Source of the DNA: Cristatella mucedo
Lineage: Eukaryota > Bryozoa > Phylactolaemata > Cristatellidae
Assembly: GCA_009760855.2 (NCBI GenBank)
Contig: WPIO01000023.1
Location: forward strand, 2,415,001 to 2,465,000
DNA length: 50,000 nt
Direction: 5' to 3'
Shown piece after piece: positions 1-12,592 of this stretch. Made by a program: the position numbers and the translations under genes. Each line of letters opens with the position of its first letter. The first letter of the stretch is position 1. The notes under the pieces were generated by a model. That model ran no database searches. It saw nothing but the letters and a program-made list of their open reading frames with translations, and was not told where the DNA came from.

Positions 1-57
1 ACACACAAACACACACACAAACACACACACACACACATACACGCACACACACACGCA
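1..57. repeat. (AC)n microsatellite at window edge
   Basis: Interrupted AC dinucleotide repeat running off the left edge. The 300 bases that follow (58-365) show no recognisable gene or repeat. Confidence 0.9.
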
Positions 58-365
58 ACAAGGAATCAAATCACTTTCATCGAGTCTTAGTTGGCTATTT
101 TATTTAAAAATAAACGACTAAGATTTGATGAGAGTGAGTTGATTTCTTGTTGCACTGGCACGTTGGAGTGCAGAAAGGCACTAGATTCTCAATGATGGTA
201 GTGAATAAAACATGTAACGGTGCTCATGCATGGAAACCCTTCTCTCGGAACTTAAAAAGTGAATTTAGAGTTCCGCGTTCAATTTCTGAAGTCGACAGGG
301 CATACTGCAACTCTTACATGTAGAACCATGGGTGACATCCACGAATCCTAGAACTGGGTATATAT

Positions 366-513
366 ATAATTCATTTGTATAGCGCCCCAAGAGAACTCAA
401 TCTCTATTCAGGCGCTTCACATATGCCTCCGGGCTCGAGCCCACGACCTCAGCCAGACCTTGGTCGGGGGGGGGGGGCGAGCACCTTAACCGCTGGACCA
501 AACCAGCTCGGCA
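366..513 (-). repeat. SINE family A copy (tRNA-like head, LINE-like tail)
   Basis: Read on the minus strand, the copy starts with TGCCGAGCTGGTTTGGTCC, a pol III A-box-like segment. A B-box-like GGGCTCGAGCCC follows, then a hairpin-forming tail (GCGCCTGAATAGAGATT, then TTCTCTTGGGGCGCTATA) ending in AT-rich repeats. The same unit recurs at 12413, 18452 and 22738. A poly-G run at about 468-477 lies inside it. The tail closely resembles the 3' end of the L2-like LINE in this window. The structure and repetition are seen directly; mobilisation by that LINE is inferred. Confidence 0.8.
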
Positions 514-622
514 AGGTGCTGTCTCAGCCACACTGTGATATATTGCCTCCCCAGTTCTCTATCTTTCTTTTCTCCCCATCTCATTCATTCACACATGCCT
601 TTGCATACACACAAATATGCCC

Positions 623-630
623 ACACACAT

Positions 631-714
<84 letters not shown>
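623..714. repeat. (CA)n microsatellite
   Basis: About 90 bp of nearly pure CA repeat. It produces long His-Thr or Cys-Val reading frames that are not genes. Confidence 0.97.
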
Positions 715-719
<5 letters not shown>

Positions 720-1012
720 TGCACATACACATAAGCGCTCTCTCTCTTCTCTCAGGTCTTTTTTTCTCCTCCTCTCTCTTCCCCGTCGGTCACCTAATAC
801 CGTCATAGCCTCTGCGATTGTCGTCGTCCCTTCCATCCAGCCCTCCTCTCAGTATGGTGCATCCTCTATTACCCCCTTACATTTCAGCAATCCGAGGCAT
901 AGCGCCGATCACACGCACACACCCACTTCCTGTTTTGCCAACAGGTGGTGGCTGCCCAAAATCCAGTGTCGAGGAGGGGTCGGGCAGAGTGGGGGGGGGG
1001 AGCAGTACTCAC

Positions 1013-1303
1013 GGCATGCCATGTGGATCCAGCTGTCAGCTCGAACTTCTCTAACAATGTCACATCTTTCAGTCCGACCTTGGCGAGATGGTACGCGATG
1101 CTGGTTCCCAGCGCCCCGCCGCCGATGACGACGACCTCGGCGCTGTCCTTCCACGCCTTGCGCTCGGTCGCGAGCCTGGAACGCGACGCGAGAGCGGCTC
1201 CGGCGAACGGGCGAACGTTGCGGCTGGCGGACGCCGCGCACGCCGCCGTGGGCGGGGCCGCCGCAGCTGCACCACTCGCCGCCGCAGCGCGGCCAACTTT
1301 ACC
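1013..1303 (-). CDS. DMGDH: Dimethylglycine dehydrogenase, N-terminal exon (partial gene)
   Basis: Exon of a mitochondrial FAD-dependent dehydrogenase that oxidises dimethylglycine to sarcosine, passing electrons to ETF. Read leftward, the frame is open from 1357 (after a TAG at 1358-1360) to a GTGAGT splice donor at 1012. It encodes an Ala/Ser/Arg-rich leader resembling a mitochondrial transit peptide, then WKDSAE, the dinucleotide-binding strand [10 protein letters not shown], and LTAGSTWHA directly before the donor. In human DMGDH the His of TWHA carries covalent FAD, and WKD before the Rossmann strand is also shared; sarcosine dehydrogenase differs at these places. I see no in-frame ATG, so the start is probably in an upstream exon. 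A possible acceptor (CTATTCAG) ends at 1304, which sets the right boundary used here, but it is weak. The remaining exons must lie left of the window. The gene points away from the BHMT genes. Confidence 0.8.
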
Positions 1304-1308
1304 CTGAA

Positions 1309-1882
1309 TAGGGCCGTTGCGCCCAGCGCTCGCCGGCTGCCGTCGCCGCCGGCTTCCCTAGAAGACGCGAGCTAGCGGCGTGCGAGCGCTGCAGACGCCG
1401 AGGCGCGTTCCGCCGGAGGAGTGCGCCAGACATCCCCGCTGCGGCAATCGCGAGCTTCGCGGCGACCGGGGTTCCTCCAATAAAGCCGATAGCCACCAGC
1501 CGTCGCACGACCGCCGAGAGACTCGCCGGATAGGCTAACCGCGTCGGCCGGCTGGGTCGCGGCCGGCGGGAATGGGGGTTACCGGTTCTCGCGGGAAGCG
1601 CTCCAGGTGACGGACGCTCCACGGTCCGCGGTCGCGCCGGGCGGCGCTGGCGGCCTTAGGAATTTCGGCGCGGCGCGGGCGCGGCGCTGGGGCCGTGCGT
1701 GTGGCGCTCGAGCAGTAGCCCATCGCGGCCGCCGCGACTCGCGCATCGCGACGGAGAGCAGGCCGAGAGGTCCAAATGGGGGTTACCGGGCTATTTCATT
1801 GAGCATTCGCGATTCGCTCGACAGACGCTGTTCAACTCAGCTCTCGAATGAGTCCCATAGACACGAGCCAAAGATTTAAATC

Positions 1883-1885
<3 letters not shown>
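1309..1885. other. GC-rich, CpG-rich stretch upstream of the DMGDH exon
   Basis: Very GC- and CpG-rich DNA on the 5' side of the DMGDH exon, as expected for a promoter or first-exon region. No TATA box or start codon could be assigned. Two short direct repeats containing ATGGGGGTTACCGG occur at about 1571 and 1775. Confidence 0.4.

Positions 1886-1886
<1 letters not shown>

Positions 1887-1949
<63 letters not shown>
1887..1949. repeat. (GA)n microsatellite
   Basis: Pure AG dinucleotide repeat of about 60 bp. Unique DNA from 1950 to 2710 shows no supported feature. Confidence 0.97.
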
Positions 1950-2710
1950 ATGCAGACGCGTGCGCTTTAGCGGAATCTTCGAGGGACATTGGCGACGTAG
2001 CGTTCGCACATAATCGTTCCTTAGAGGCTTTTTGCGCAGGCGCTCATTTTAGAAAATACGAGGTCCGTTTTTGAGGTACGCTCGATGCGCACTGCTATCT
2101 TGGCTAAGCAATGTCCGGTCGTCATTAAGATATCTCCGCAAAACATTTGCATCCGGCGAAATCTTAATCGAGAATCGTTTTCATGCTCTCTAGAGCGCTA
2201 TCACCTCCCGCTTGGAAGTCCGCTTTCGTCATACGAGTGAGCGCCTCTCGCAGCGTCCGCATTCGCACCGCTCTGTTTTTTTTCCTGTTCGTTACTATTT
2301 ACTGACGCAAGGACGTGCAGTCGCCAGCAGGCCAGAGTACTTGCAAATTGGATTCTTTCAAAATAGCACAGCGGCGGAGCCTGTTCAGGCACCTTTTCCA
2401 AACTCTCTTTTGCAGAGCCTACCAAGCGAACAGATCGTGCCACTTAATTGGCGAGTTCCGCGAGAAAATCCCGAAAATTCATGAACTTCCGCTCCCACTG
2501 ATGCCGTATTGGGTTTCGCACGGGTCATCTTTATAGCAAACTATGCAGAAATGATCGGATCGAGAACGACACATCGCGCTGCGGCGAGCTAGCACTCCTG
2601 GCCAACGAAAGCTTCGGGTTGAATTTGGGACCGGCGCCGCAGTGCTACTGTGGATGAGGTCACAGCCCGTTGGCCAGATTACGAGCAGTACTAACTGATT
2701 TAACAGCCGC

Positions 2711-2858
2711 GTCTGTATATCGGCAGCCGAGCCTTAACGGTTGTCACCGCCGCTTGCAGCTGGCTCACTGATGAATCAGAGATCGCTCATTGCAGGATTC
2801 GAACTCACGATTTCGGTCGTAAAGAGCGAGCACTTTACCTGCTGGGCTATCGTGGCCT
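2711..2858 (-). repeat. SINE family B copy (tRNA-derived, diverged)
   Basis: On the minus strand this has a tRNA-like head ending in a B-box-like motif (revcomp of GGATTCGAACTC), then a CGCCGCTTGCAG-type middle segment complementary to the better copies at 18710 and 47344, and a tail related to the family end CGCTATACAAA. It is diverged and so probably old. Confidence 0.65.
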
Positions 2859-5455
2859 AGTCGGCCTAGAGCAGGACGACGCAATGCTAGACGTCAAGAC
2901 GCCTTAGTTGGCTACGAGCAGCTTTGAGCGCAGCGAGAACACTCCGTTTGCGTCCAGCGACGGATGCGCTAGAGTGCATGCAACGGCCCGCTTGTTCGTA
3001 ATGTAACGGCACTCAGTGCCCACGAGTTGAAATACGAAGATGGTTGGTGCGCCCCTCGTATTTCTGCTGCTCCATTGACAACTTGCAGCACAAATAAACG
3101 AAGAACCAGCGACGTATTTCCGATTGATGATGACCCGACTCGGCTGCCACCCTATTGGCTTCTGATCAACGAGGTTCGTGGCAGAAATTGAGCGGCCTCG
3201 TTTGCACTTTACTCAGCCTTCACCTCAAAGCACTACTTTCAAAGTGTACGCTCCTTCGCTAGCGTGCTCAAGACCATAGCGCACATTCAATAGCTGTATT
3301 AAAGAATGTTAGGAGAAAATAATTTGCGATCCCATTAAAATTATTCACGAGCTGGTTACATTGCCTGGCCGTTTATAGGGCTTTCGGCTTTGCTCGCAGC
3401 CGCCATTGTCGGTTACCGGTGCCCCACGATCGTGCGTCAGACGTACGATCCTGTTTGCGTGGCATCCGGGCTTTGGCGTCAGGACCAGTAGCTGCTCTAA
3501 ACTGCCTTCAACCGACGAACGCGACGTATTTTTTTTATTCTGCCTTTGCGTAAACGTTGTATTGGTAACATGTGAGCTAACTGAGGTCCTTTTAAATTCC
3601 ATTTCCTTTCTTGGCGGCTTTCAGGTGGACGTTCAATTCGCAGCATTGCATCGTACATTTAGTTCTCAGACTGTACACATATTATGGTTTCATGAGAAAA
3701 ATTAATTAGCCCCAAAAAATTTTTGCCAACAACTTAAGGTGAAAGTCTGGCATGATACATGAATGAGAGCCGTAGCGCAAGAAGGTCAAGGTCAGCTCGC
3801 GAGCCAAATTGTAATATGGGACAGGAACTTGTCGGTAATTATTTGGTGGGACTAATGCAAAGATGCATTATTTATGCTTAGATATAATAAAATTAAAGAA
3901 TAAAAGTTATGCCTAAATAAAGGAGCAATACTTAGTTTGGTGAAATGCCTTGCTTATTTCTTCACGTGTCCGCAAAGTTAACATTCAGTTACGGTAAACA
4001 CACGCAGTGTCACGTACAAAATATTTCCCGCATGCAGTAACTGATAACGATACTGAGTATGAAAATGTATTGCAAGGTTGCTAGCGCTGTGATCCCGGCA
4101 TTTTATTATTTTTGAAGCATCGAAAAGGTATTTTTATTTTGCAAGGTGACGACGCGTTGATAAATGTGACACATTTTCTACTCACTTCAACTTCAAATTT
4201 CGCCGTGTAATTAATATCGCCCCTTTAATTAAAATCTTTGACGGAATGTACCTCGAAAAACCCCGCAGCCAGTATTTGTGTGGCAACTAAGGAGAGTGGC
4301 TGCAACAACCACAAGCTGGTTGATTGAATATTCGAGCTGTGTAGTATGTATACGAATGAAGTTGGCATCGGTTGGACGAGTGGTTGCGTGAGCGAAACGA
4401 ACTTCTGCTGGCGGTGGCATGTTGGCGGCTCTGAACGCCATAGGACCTTTCTGAAATTTGAACCTTTATTTGAAAAAAACACCGCAAACACTATTAAAGC
4501 GATTGAGCTTAAAGCGTGCAATGGCTGCGGAGCCGCGAAAACCAGGCGGCCATCGTCGGCGCGGCCGAGCTTCCGCCGGAACTAGGGCTAGACGGACGCT
4601 ATCAACGTGTCGCATTAGATTTGCTACTCCCAGTAGCGGATTTAAAAAAAAACATGTGGCGTTTTTAGGCCGAATGCATAAAGTACGAATAATACTAGTG
4701 GAAATTTGTATAGCGCCAAAGAGAACTAAACCTCCTAATCGGGAACCTGAAATGTAATAGAAAGGGAGGTGAAAGGTTAAAAAAGACAGCACATGTCAGA
4801 AAAGTCTCCAAAAAACTGAGCTTTTAGTTGTAGTTCATTGTAGTTGTAATTTAGCTCAATTAAGTACATCGACCGTACTGTGGACCGCTTCCTCGCTTCT
4901 TATTTATTATTATTCGTTTCTTCGCTATTTACTATCGACGACACCACTGTCTGTGCCTGATTTGCCCAGAAAGGAGCAACGACGACGCGAGTGAGCTCAG
5001 ATGTTAAAAACCTCAAATCCTTATTACCGAGGACTCGTATAAAAAGATGAACGGATGTTAGCTAGCAACATTTCTTATTAAGAGTGTTTTGTGCTTTTTT
5101 GGAATTTGACCGCGATTCTCACTTTGGATATTGTTCGCATTTTTCACAGCGTGCCTTTTTTGCTGTGTGCTAGCGATGTTGAATATTCTGGAAGGGTCAA
5201 GAGTGAAACACACGTTTGTCGGAAAATCGTTTTCATTGCCGATATCATACGTGCCAAGTTTCCTAACTTATTTTTCAGCAGCGTTCCCGTGCGATATCTT
5301 TCATTACACAGCTTTTCGAGTGAAAGCAACCCGTTGCCCCTGCTTACAGCCCTGTACATGCATTGCTCAGCACGTGGGACAATTCACAAGCGCACCCACT
5401 TGTTCTGAGGCACAGCACAAATTTTCCCGGTGCCCAAGTGCACGCTCGCGTTAAA
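2859..5455. other. No supported gene
   Basis: AT-richer unique sequence. Only short random reading frames occur. A fragment of the SINE A tail (TTTGTATAGCGCCAAAGAG) lies at about 4706-4725. No exon, RNA gene or transposon end could be supported. Confidence 0.6.
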
Positions 5456-5459
5456 TGAC

Positions 5460-5496
<37 letters not shown>

Positions 5497-5545
5497 AATT
5501 GATAAAGCACCCTCAGAGAACTCAATCTCTTTCTAGGCACTTATC
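5456..5545 (-). repeat. Solo 3' tail of L2-like LINE with (ATA)n
   Basis: An AAT/ATA microsatellite (about 5460-5494) is followed by the LINE 3'-end hairpin in reverse orientation (ATTGATAAAGCACCCTCAG ... TTTCTAGGCAC). Only about 60 bp of the element is present, an extreme 5' truncation. Confidence 0.75.
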
Positions 5546-5591
5546 ATCCGTCGACAGAATCAGTCACTGTAGGGGCGATTGCCTGCCTGTA

Positions 5592-5637
5592 GAGCAGCAG
5601 CAGCAGCAGCAGCGCCAGCAGCAGCAGCGTCAGCATA
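5592..5637. repeat. Imperfect (CAG)n trinucleotide repeat
   Basis: A run of AGC/CAG units with GCC and GTC interruptions. It would encode poly-Gln in one frame, but no gene is supported around it. From here to 7050 nothing else is recognisable. Confidence 0.85.
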
Positions 5638-7047
5638 GCCAATATTTACTCAGTATTCAAACGCTTGAATTCAATTGGGTGTAGCCCGGTTTAGTCAGAT
5701 GTGACGCCGAACGCTCAACTTTCTCAACGCGAAGCTAATAAGGCCACGAACTGAGTGCTACTCGCAATTGCACCCACCTGCTAAGAACTTAATGGAAACA
5801 ATTGATAGCCGTGTCTGAAGTACCTAAACCTGCACACCGGATTCGCTTATTCTGGTAGCCATAATCGACATCAGATCTACCACGGCCAAAGTATCACCAA
5901 GTGTACACGCGGCTGGCAGATGCAGTGACGCTACCCAACTAAGAGAATTGTGCTAATTAATTAATGGAGCTTCATGGCGAAAAACTATAAAAGCGAACGA
6001 CAGAGAACCAACGGAAGACGCATTCAGTTGTTGACAAGCGCGTCTAATAATTGACGCACACCTTCCGGACACGTGACCGTAATGGATCGCTTAGGAGTGG
6101 GCCGGGTGAGCCCCTTGTCGAGCTCCAATGCAGAAGAGAGCTGAACGTCAAAGCGCGGCCATTACTATTGCGGCTTTCGCTTTCCTCTCCCGTCTTTCAT
6201 TTCATCGTACCCCACACCTTGTCTCCATGTCAACTCCGTGGACAGCTACGACACCGTTAACTAATGTAAGCGATATTCATGGACGCCCTCAACGGATATT
6301 AAACGTCTCATTATAGATTTTGGGATCAACAGCTCTACTTGATATTAGCACGCTCCACGAGTACCGCAGTTTTCACGCGCACGCAAGTGCAAATAAAGGC
6401 AAGCTTAGTCGGGAAGGTATTTCCAAAAAAGTCGAGACACGAAAAACGCTGACCAAGCTCTAAATGGTCGCGGACGAAACAAAGGGCCTGATCCGTGCCG
6501 CAGTCAAAACTGCCAGGGACCTTAGAGGGCCTGCACGGCTGATAGTTTAGACGAGAATCTGTAAATGTAAATTGTGGCATGAAAGTGTTGTGGCTGTCGC
6601 TGCCGCGCGGACTTCGTGGGATGTACGTATATCCTAGATTCGTGGCCACCGAGACAATCGCAAAGACTGCCTCCAATGCTTAACGAGACAATGCCCGCAG
6701 CTCAGGCAGTGACAAAAGCAACCAGAGCCTCAAAATTCCCCTTCTTTGATGGACACCGGGCGCTATGGCTCTGGATTGCAAATGTCTTAAATGTTTGCAG
6801 CGTATGCTGATCCAAAGAGCAATGACAGGCTCGGTAATTCTGTAATGCCTTTCCGTGACCGAAGGCTGGCAGAACCTATCCCAATATATACTTATGCATG
6901 TTATGGTTATGCACGTGTGTACATGCTATGCAGTCGTAGTGCATTCGAAAACGTAGCTTTCTATGCATCAAGCCTAGCAGATATAAACATGCTGCGCTAG
7001 ATCGAGCCAAAGAAAGAAAATTGGCCAGCAAAAGTGCCGCACAACAT

Positions 7048-7570
<523 letters not shown>

Positions 7571-8851
7571 GGAAAGTGGCTTGATGGCTTCAGGCAATAG
7601 GCAGTCCAGCTGAAGATAACAGAAAATAATATCGCAAGTCACCATTCCTTTTTTAGGCTCAAGGGGCCGAAAGCGTCCCTAGATTTATGCCGGCGGCCGT
7701 AGCAACAGTCTTAGAGTGAACAACTTCAGCAAAACCCTCAAAAATGAACAGGAGGCTGGATGGTGTCGCCAATGACCGACTGCCGGATGCTTGCGAGACG
7801 TTTACTGCTAGGGAGTACCCACGATACGCTTCGGATTCCACAAAGCAGTCTCTGGATGGTAAATCTGAGCTCGTACAAGACAGACCAACAGCGAACAGTC
7901 AAACTAACAGGCTCCACCATTCAGCGGGCCATGCAGTACAAGCACCTCGCGCAAGAGGGGCGAGAAGCAGTGACTGGTATTTTCTATTTTCAACTTTTTG
8001 CCGATAAATTTTGGTCGATAGATATTTTGAAAGTGAGTCTTGGCTTATGAAAATACGCGATAAGCCGTGCCGCACCAGCCGATCCGGATCGCTGAGAGGT
8101 TCGGGAACCGGTCGCAGCCGGTCGCAGCGGCATCGGCTAAAGCTTCTAGCACACGCCGTGCCACCAGTCAGCACCGCCAGCGAAGACGTTTTTCTGGAAC
8201 CAGAGGTGTCATAGCCTCTGATCTGCCCGCTCCAGCGCTGATTAATTGGATCGGACAAACATGCCAACTTTCCTAGTATCCGAGCACCCACAACTGCCCG
8301 AGAGGGCAGTTTTCCCGGTATCGCCGCCGCTGCTTGAAATTGGTCGGGCTGCGAGAGAGCTCGAGATCTCGAGCACCCAGCTACCCACGTGCACGACCTC
8401 AATTCGCTTGCTCACTCTTCACTTCCCTAGCCCACGCCATTGCGGGTTGGCGTCTTCTCCTCAGTGGTCCGCACAGATCGTCGTGCCATTAACGAGCTAC
8501 GTTTAATAATGCTGCCAATTTAAGCGATCCTTGCTTAAACCGCGAGGTTTTTCAAACTTCAAGCGAGAGCTTCACCGCGTTTTCTAGCCGTGCTGTAGCC
8601 AACAGGCAGCTAAGGCACGGAAAACGAGCGGAGAGACGAAGGAAATACACCTTTAGACCCAGACTAAGTACGCCAAATTTGCAAACGCTGCTCTGGTTAC
8701 TGGGTTGCCCCGGCGCGGTGTTAATGCGCGCCTCCAATGATTTCACGAACCCAGAATCAGCTCAACTAGCAGGCTCACAGTTTGGTCATTTCTACAGGAT
8801 CTTTGTTGTTGGTTCTGCAAAAAGGGGCGGGTACTAACCCAGTGGGGGGCG

Positions 8852-11040
8852 GTAATAATAATAATAATTCACTTGATAAAGCGCCCTCAGAGAACTTAAT
8901 CTCACTCTAGGCGCTTCACATTTGCATTCACATTTGTAAAGTGAAATGCAATTGAATGGTAAGTAAAATCATGCTTGAAAAAACAAACAAAATGAATAAT
9001 ATGGTTAGGGGTGACATGCACAGGGTCAGCACGAAAGTATGGTTAGTGGCAGCATGCACAGTATCAGCACGCATAAGCACATCAAGGACAAATCACAGGG
9101 ACCCACTAAATGCTGTCCTAAATAGGTGTGTTTTTAGGTTCCTTTTAAATGTGGTCAGGTCAGGGGATGTTCTGACGCAGGTCGGGAGGGAGTTTCAGGC
9201 TTTGGGAGCGTATGAACTAAATGCACGGTCTCCAAAGGATTTAAGGTTTGTATGAGGTATTTCTAGACTGTTGGATTCCGAAAAGCGGGTGGTACGATGC
9301 TTAGCCTGATGGGGTAGTATATCTGACAGATAGGCTGGAGCCATAGAATGAAGGGACCGAAAAGTGAGGGACAAAACCTTGAAGTCAATCCGTTGCTTGA
9401 CTGGTAGCCAGTGCAGGTCGGCGAGAAGTGGAGTAATGTGGCAACTGCGACGCTCACGAAAGACAAGCCTAGCTGCAGAGTTTTGCACCAGCTGCAATCG
9501 CCTGATCGCACATGTTGGTAGGCCAGTGAGCAGTGAGTTGCAGAAGTCGAGACGAGATGTCACGAATGCATGGACCAACTTGGACGTGGTATCTTTATCT
9601 AAACAGGCCCGAATTTTAGCAATGTTATGAAGCTGAAAATAGGCTGATTTGACTGTGGAGCTGATGTGGTCGTCTAACGAGAGGTTGCTTTGGAATATGA
9701 CACCTAGATTTCGAGCTGATTCAACTGGAGATATGCTGGCAGAGCCAATTTTGAGAGTCAGCCTTTCCAATCTCTGGATCACACTGGGTTTGCCCATAAC
9801 TAGTAAGTTAGTTTTATCATCGTTTAGTTTTAGAAAATTTGCTGCCATCCATGTGCAGATGTCATCAATGCATGCAGCAAGTGAGTTTAGAGAATTTGAG
9901 GTGCTCGAAGGCTGGGAGGGATCAAAGCAAAGGTACAACTGAGTGTCATCTGCATAGAAGTGAAAGCCTAGATTGTGCTTGGCAATCACATCAGCAAGAG
10001 GCAGAGTATAAACCGTGAAAAGAACCGGACCTAGCACTGAGCCCTGAGGTACTCCATATTTCAGAGGTACTTCAGATGATCTTTGTCCATTCACGTCAAT
10101 ACTCTGGAGTCTCCCACTGAGATAGGACCTGAACCACTGCAGAGCAGTGCCAGTGATGCCCAGGCGAGATGAGAGGCGCTCTAGAAGAACTTTGTGATCG
10201 ATGGTATCAAAAGCTGCCGAAAGATCGAGCAAAACAAGCAGAGACACTCTACCCATGTCTGCATTCCTAAGTAGGTCGTTGTATACCCGAAGCAATGCTG
10301 ACTCTGTGGAGTGATTAGCTTTAAAACCAGACTGGAACTTACTAGCAAGGTGTGAGGTTTCGATATACGAGTTCAGCTGGTCCGCCACGACCCGTTCGAG
10401 TGTCTTTGATAGGAATGGTAGAAGGGAAACTGGGTGGTAGTTGCTCAAGTTATCTTGGTCAAGTGTAGTTTTCTTGAGAAGTGGCCTGACTACAGCTTTT
10501 TTGAAAGGTGCTGGGACATGACCTGAGGCTAATGACATATTAATTATGTTAGTTATGCATGGCAGTAGCAGATCAATGCAACGTAGGAGCAGGACAGTGG
10601 GAATAGGGTCCAGAGGACTTGTTGTCTTCTTTGATTGAGATACGAACTTTAGGACTAGATCACTAGTGACCTGCTTAAATGCAGACAATGAGGTGCTGCC
10701 AGGAACCGAGGAACAGCATTCTAGTGGGGAGGTTGTCATCGCAGGGATGGATTCCCTGATCTTGTCTATCTTCTGCACAAAGAATCGAGAGAAGCGATCG
10801 GCTAGATCATCATTAGGATCATCAGGTAAGGAGCTAATCTGGGAACTGTTGAGGAGATGGTTTATTGTCGACATCAGCATTTTTGGATTGTGCATCTGTG
10901 ATTCAACAATGTTTTTATAAAAACTAGACTTAGCCTTTGCTAGGATCGATTGGTACGACCTACAGTAGTCTTCATATGCCGAGAGGAATGTCTCAGTTTG
11001 CCCTAACGAGAAATGCACGTGGGCGCAAGTTGTTGACAAG
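8852..11040 (-). mobile_element. L2/CR1-like non-LTR retrotransposon, 5'-truncated, RT ORF with late stop
   Basis: Reads right to left. A 614-codon frame (11039-9195) encodes a non-LTR reverse transcriptase. Visible RT motifs are ESALLRVYNDLL, the palm DLSAAFDTIDH, YGVPQGSVLGP and the catalytic YADDTQLYL, followed by the long C-terminal region NSAARLV ... HITPLLADLHWLPV. The first 120 residues are linker; no endonuclease domain precedes, and a TGA interrupts the frame just upstream, so the copy is 5'-truncated or decayed near 11040. The RT frame ends at TGA where the copy at 20784 has TGG (APKAW), removing about 35 residues; the ancestral stop would be at 9093-9095. The 3' UTR ends in a hairpin tail and an (AAT)n run at 8852. 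The L2/CR1 assignment rests on motif resemblance. Confidence 0.85.
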
Positions 11041-11329
11041 AGGCCTAGCCATAATCAAATTTCTAGGGAAAAGGAGAAGAACAGCCTTTGCACTGGCGAA
11101 GTGAAGTAAATCAGCTGACAAGTGCTAGATCAAGGGTCAAAAAGGGCCTAGAGGTGACCGATGCACCAGCCTAACCGTTGCTGGCGACGCTTGCCAGCGA
11201 ACGGGGAGTAGATCCAAAAAAAGTGCACTGCAATAGACTCAAGCGTCAGATTGAACGTTAGAAGGCACCGAAGCGAGTGCACTAGAAAATAAATTTAAGC
11301 TGACACAAGCAAGCATTAACCCCAGAGTC

Positions 11330-11364
11330 ATCCAGACTAGTTGCCCGCGGCAACTAGTCTGGAT
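11330..11364. repeat. Perfect hairpin palindrome, 16-bp arms
   Basis: The arm ATCCAGACTAGTTGCC is followed by CGC and then its exact reverse complement. It sits in otherwise unique sequence about 300 bp outside the LINE copy. No adjacent ORF or U-tract suggests a terminator; its function is unknown. Confidence 0.9.
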
Positions 11365-11717
11365 AGGATTCCATTCGCTGTTCGAATTCAGTTAGTTGGC
11401 CGTACACGTGAACTATTTTGCTCCGATAGGGGGAGGGGGACTGAAGACATCTGCATTTGGGAATTCACCGAGTGTTGATTCTTACTATCTGCAATGAGCG
11501 CTGAGTTGGCGCTGGCTGCTATCAACTAAGCCAAGGACATCTCGGCTCATCAATAGCCGGCGAGAAGATTGCGAGCTCTCCGGATATGCCTCTCCCATGG
11601 TACAAGCGTCAGCTCAACGACGGCCGACGTACACTCACCTTGACGCTCTGTATAAACGTGAATGCCTTTGCTTTTTCACACTTCTCGCAGGCAGCATCTC
11701 TTTGCGGGAAGTCAGTC

Positions 11718-11752
11718 TCTCTCTCTCACTCTCTCTCTCTTTCTCTCTGTCT

Positions 11753-11836
<84 letters not shown>

Positions 11837-11862
11837 TCTCTCTCTCCATCTCTCTCTCCCTC
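11718..11862. repeat. (CT)n microsatellite
   Basis: Roughly 140 bp of CT repeat with a few TGTC and CCAT interruptions. Overlapping Leu-Ser and Arg-Glu reading frames are artefacts. The stretch 11863-12412 contains no supported feature. Confidence 0.97.
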
Positions 11863-12412
11863 ACCGCACCAACGTGTTCTGGAATAGCCTTACTATTCTG
11901 TGCCAGAGGTGATTCTCCATTTATCGCGTACTGCTGTTTAAAGAATCGTCGTCGAACGTCAATTAGAATGTGCCCGCATGCTACAGAGCGTCCTGACAGC
12001 TTTGGATTACTGGAACTTGGCACTTCCTTGGAGGGAGAGAGTTTTGTTCTGCCACTTCAGAGCGAGCGCCTAGCACAAAAAAAGCTTAGCAACTAGTGAG
12101 TGCTGGAGTTGAAGAATGTGTTTCTGTGAATGCAGCCGGTCTATATCTGGCGAATGGAAATCCTATGGCTGACATTCTCTCTATCGGCTCGCACGACCCG
12201 CTCAGCGGCTTTCGGTCACCTGACTGTCCGTAGCATCAAATTAAGATCTTCTGGCCATCGGGACTTCAGCCCTCACCGAAAGTGTGGAACTCACTTTTGG
12301 CTTCAGGACGTGGGCAGACTTCGGACGATTTAAGTCTTAGCCAAAGACACATCTGTTCTGCTCAGCTGTCCGTGTGCCCTAGACAATTTGCATAGCTTGA
12401 TCCGGTGGGCTT

Positions 12413-12550
12413 TGCCGAGCTGGTTTGGTCTAGCGGTTAAGGTGCTCTCCCCGACCAAGGTCTGACTGAGGTCGTGGGCTTGAGCCCCGAGGCATATGTG
12501 AAGCGCCTGAATAGAGATTAAGTTCTCTTGGGGGCGCTATATACATGAAT

Positions 12551-12586
<36 letters not shown>

Positions 12587-12592
12587 CTCGCT
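12413..12592 (+). repeat. SINE family A copy ending in (TA)n
   Basis: Full-length-looking copy: head TGCCGAGCTGGTTTGGTCTA, B-box region GTGGGCTTGAGCCCC, hairpin tail GCGCCTGAATAGAGATTAAG with TTCTCTTGGGGGCGC, then a (TA)n run. It is close to the copies at 18452 (plus) and 366 (minus). Confidence 0.85.

Noticed and set aside
535-1128. Long frames through the CA repeat (His-Thr and Cys-Val)
   Set aside because: They consist mainly of microsatellite translation and overlap the real DMGDH exon in the wrong frame.
1013-1303. Sarcosine dehydrogenase rather than DMGDH
   Set aside because: WKDSAE before the Rossmann strand and [15 protein letters not shown] fit DMGDH better. Only one exon is visible, so the alternative is not fully excluded.
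9364-9942. Plus-strand frames inside the LINE
   Set aside because: Antisense shadows of the minus-strand reverse transcriptase frame.
11597-12096. Overlapping Ser-Leu frames
   Set aside because: Artefact of the CT microsatellite at 11718-11862.
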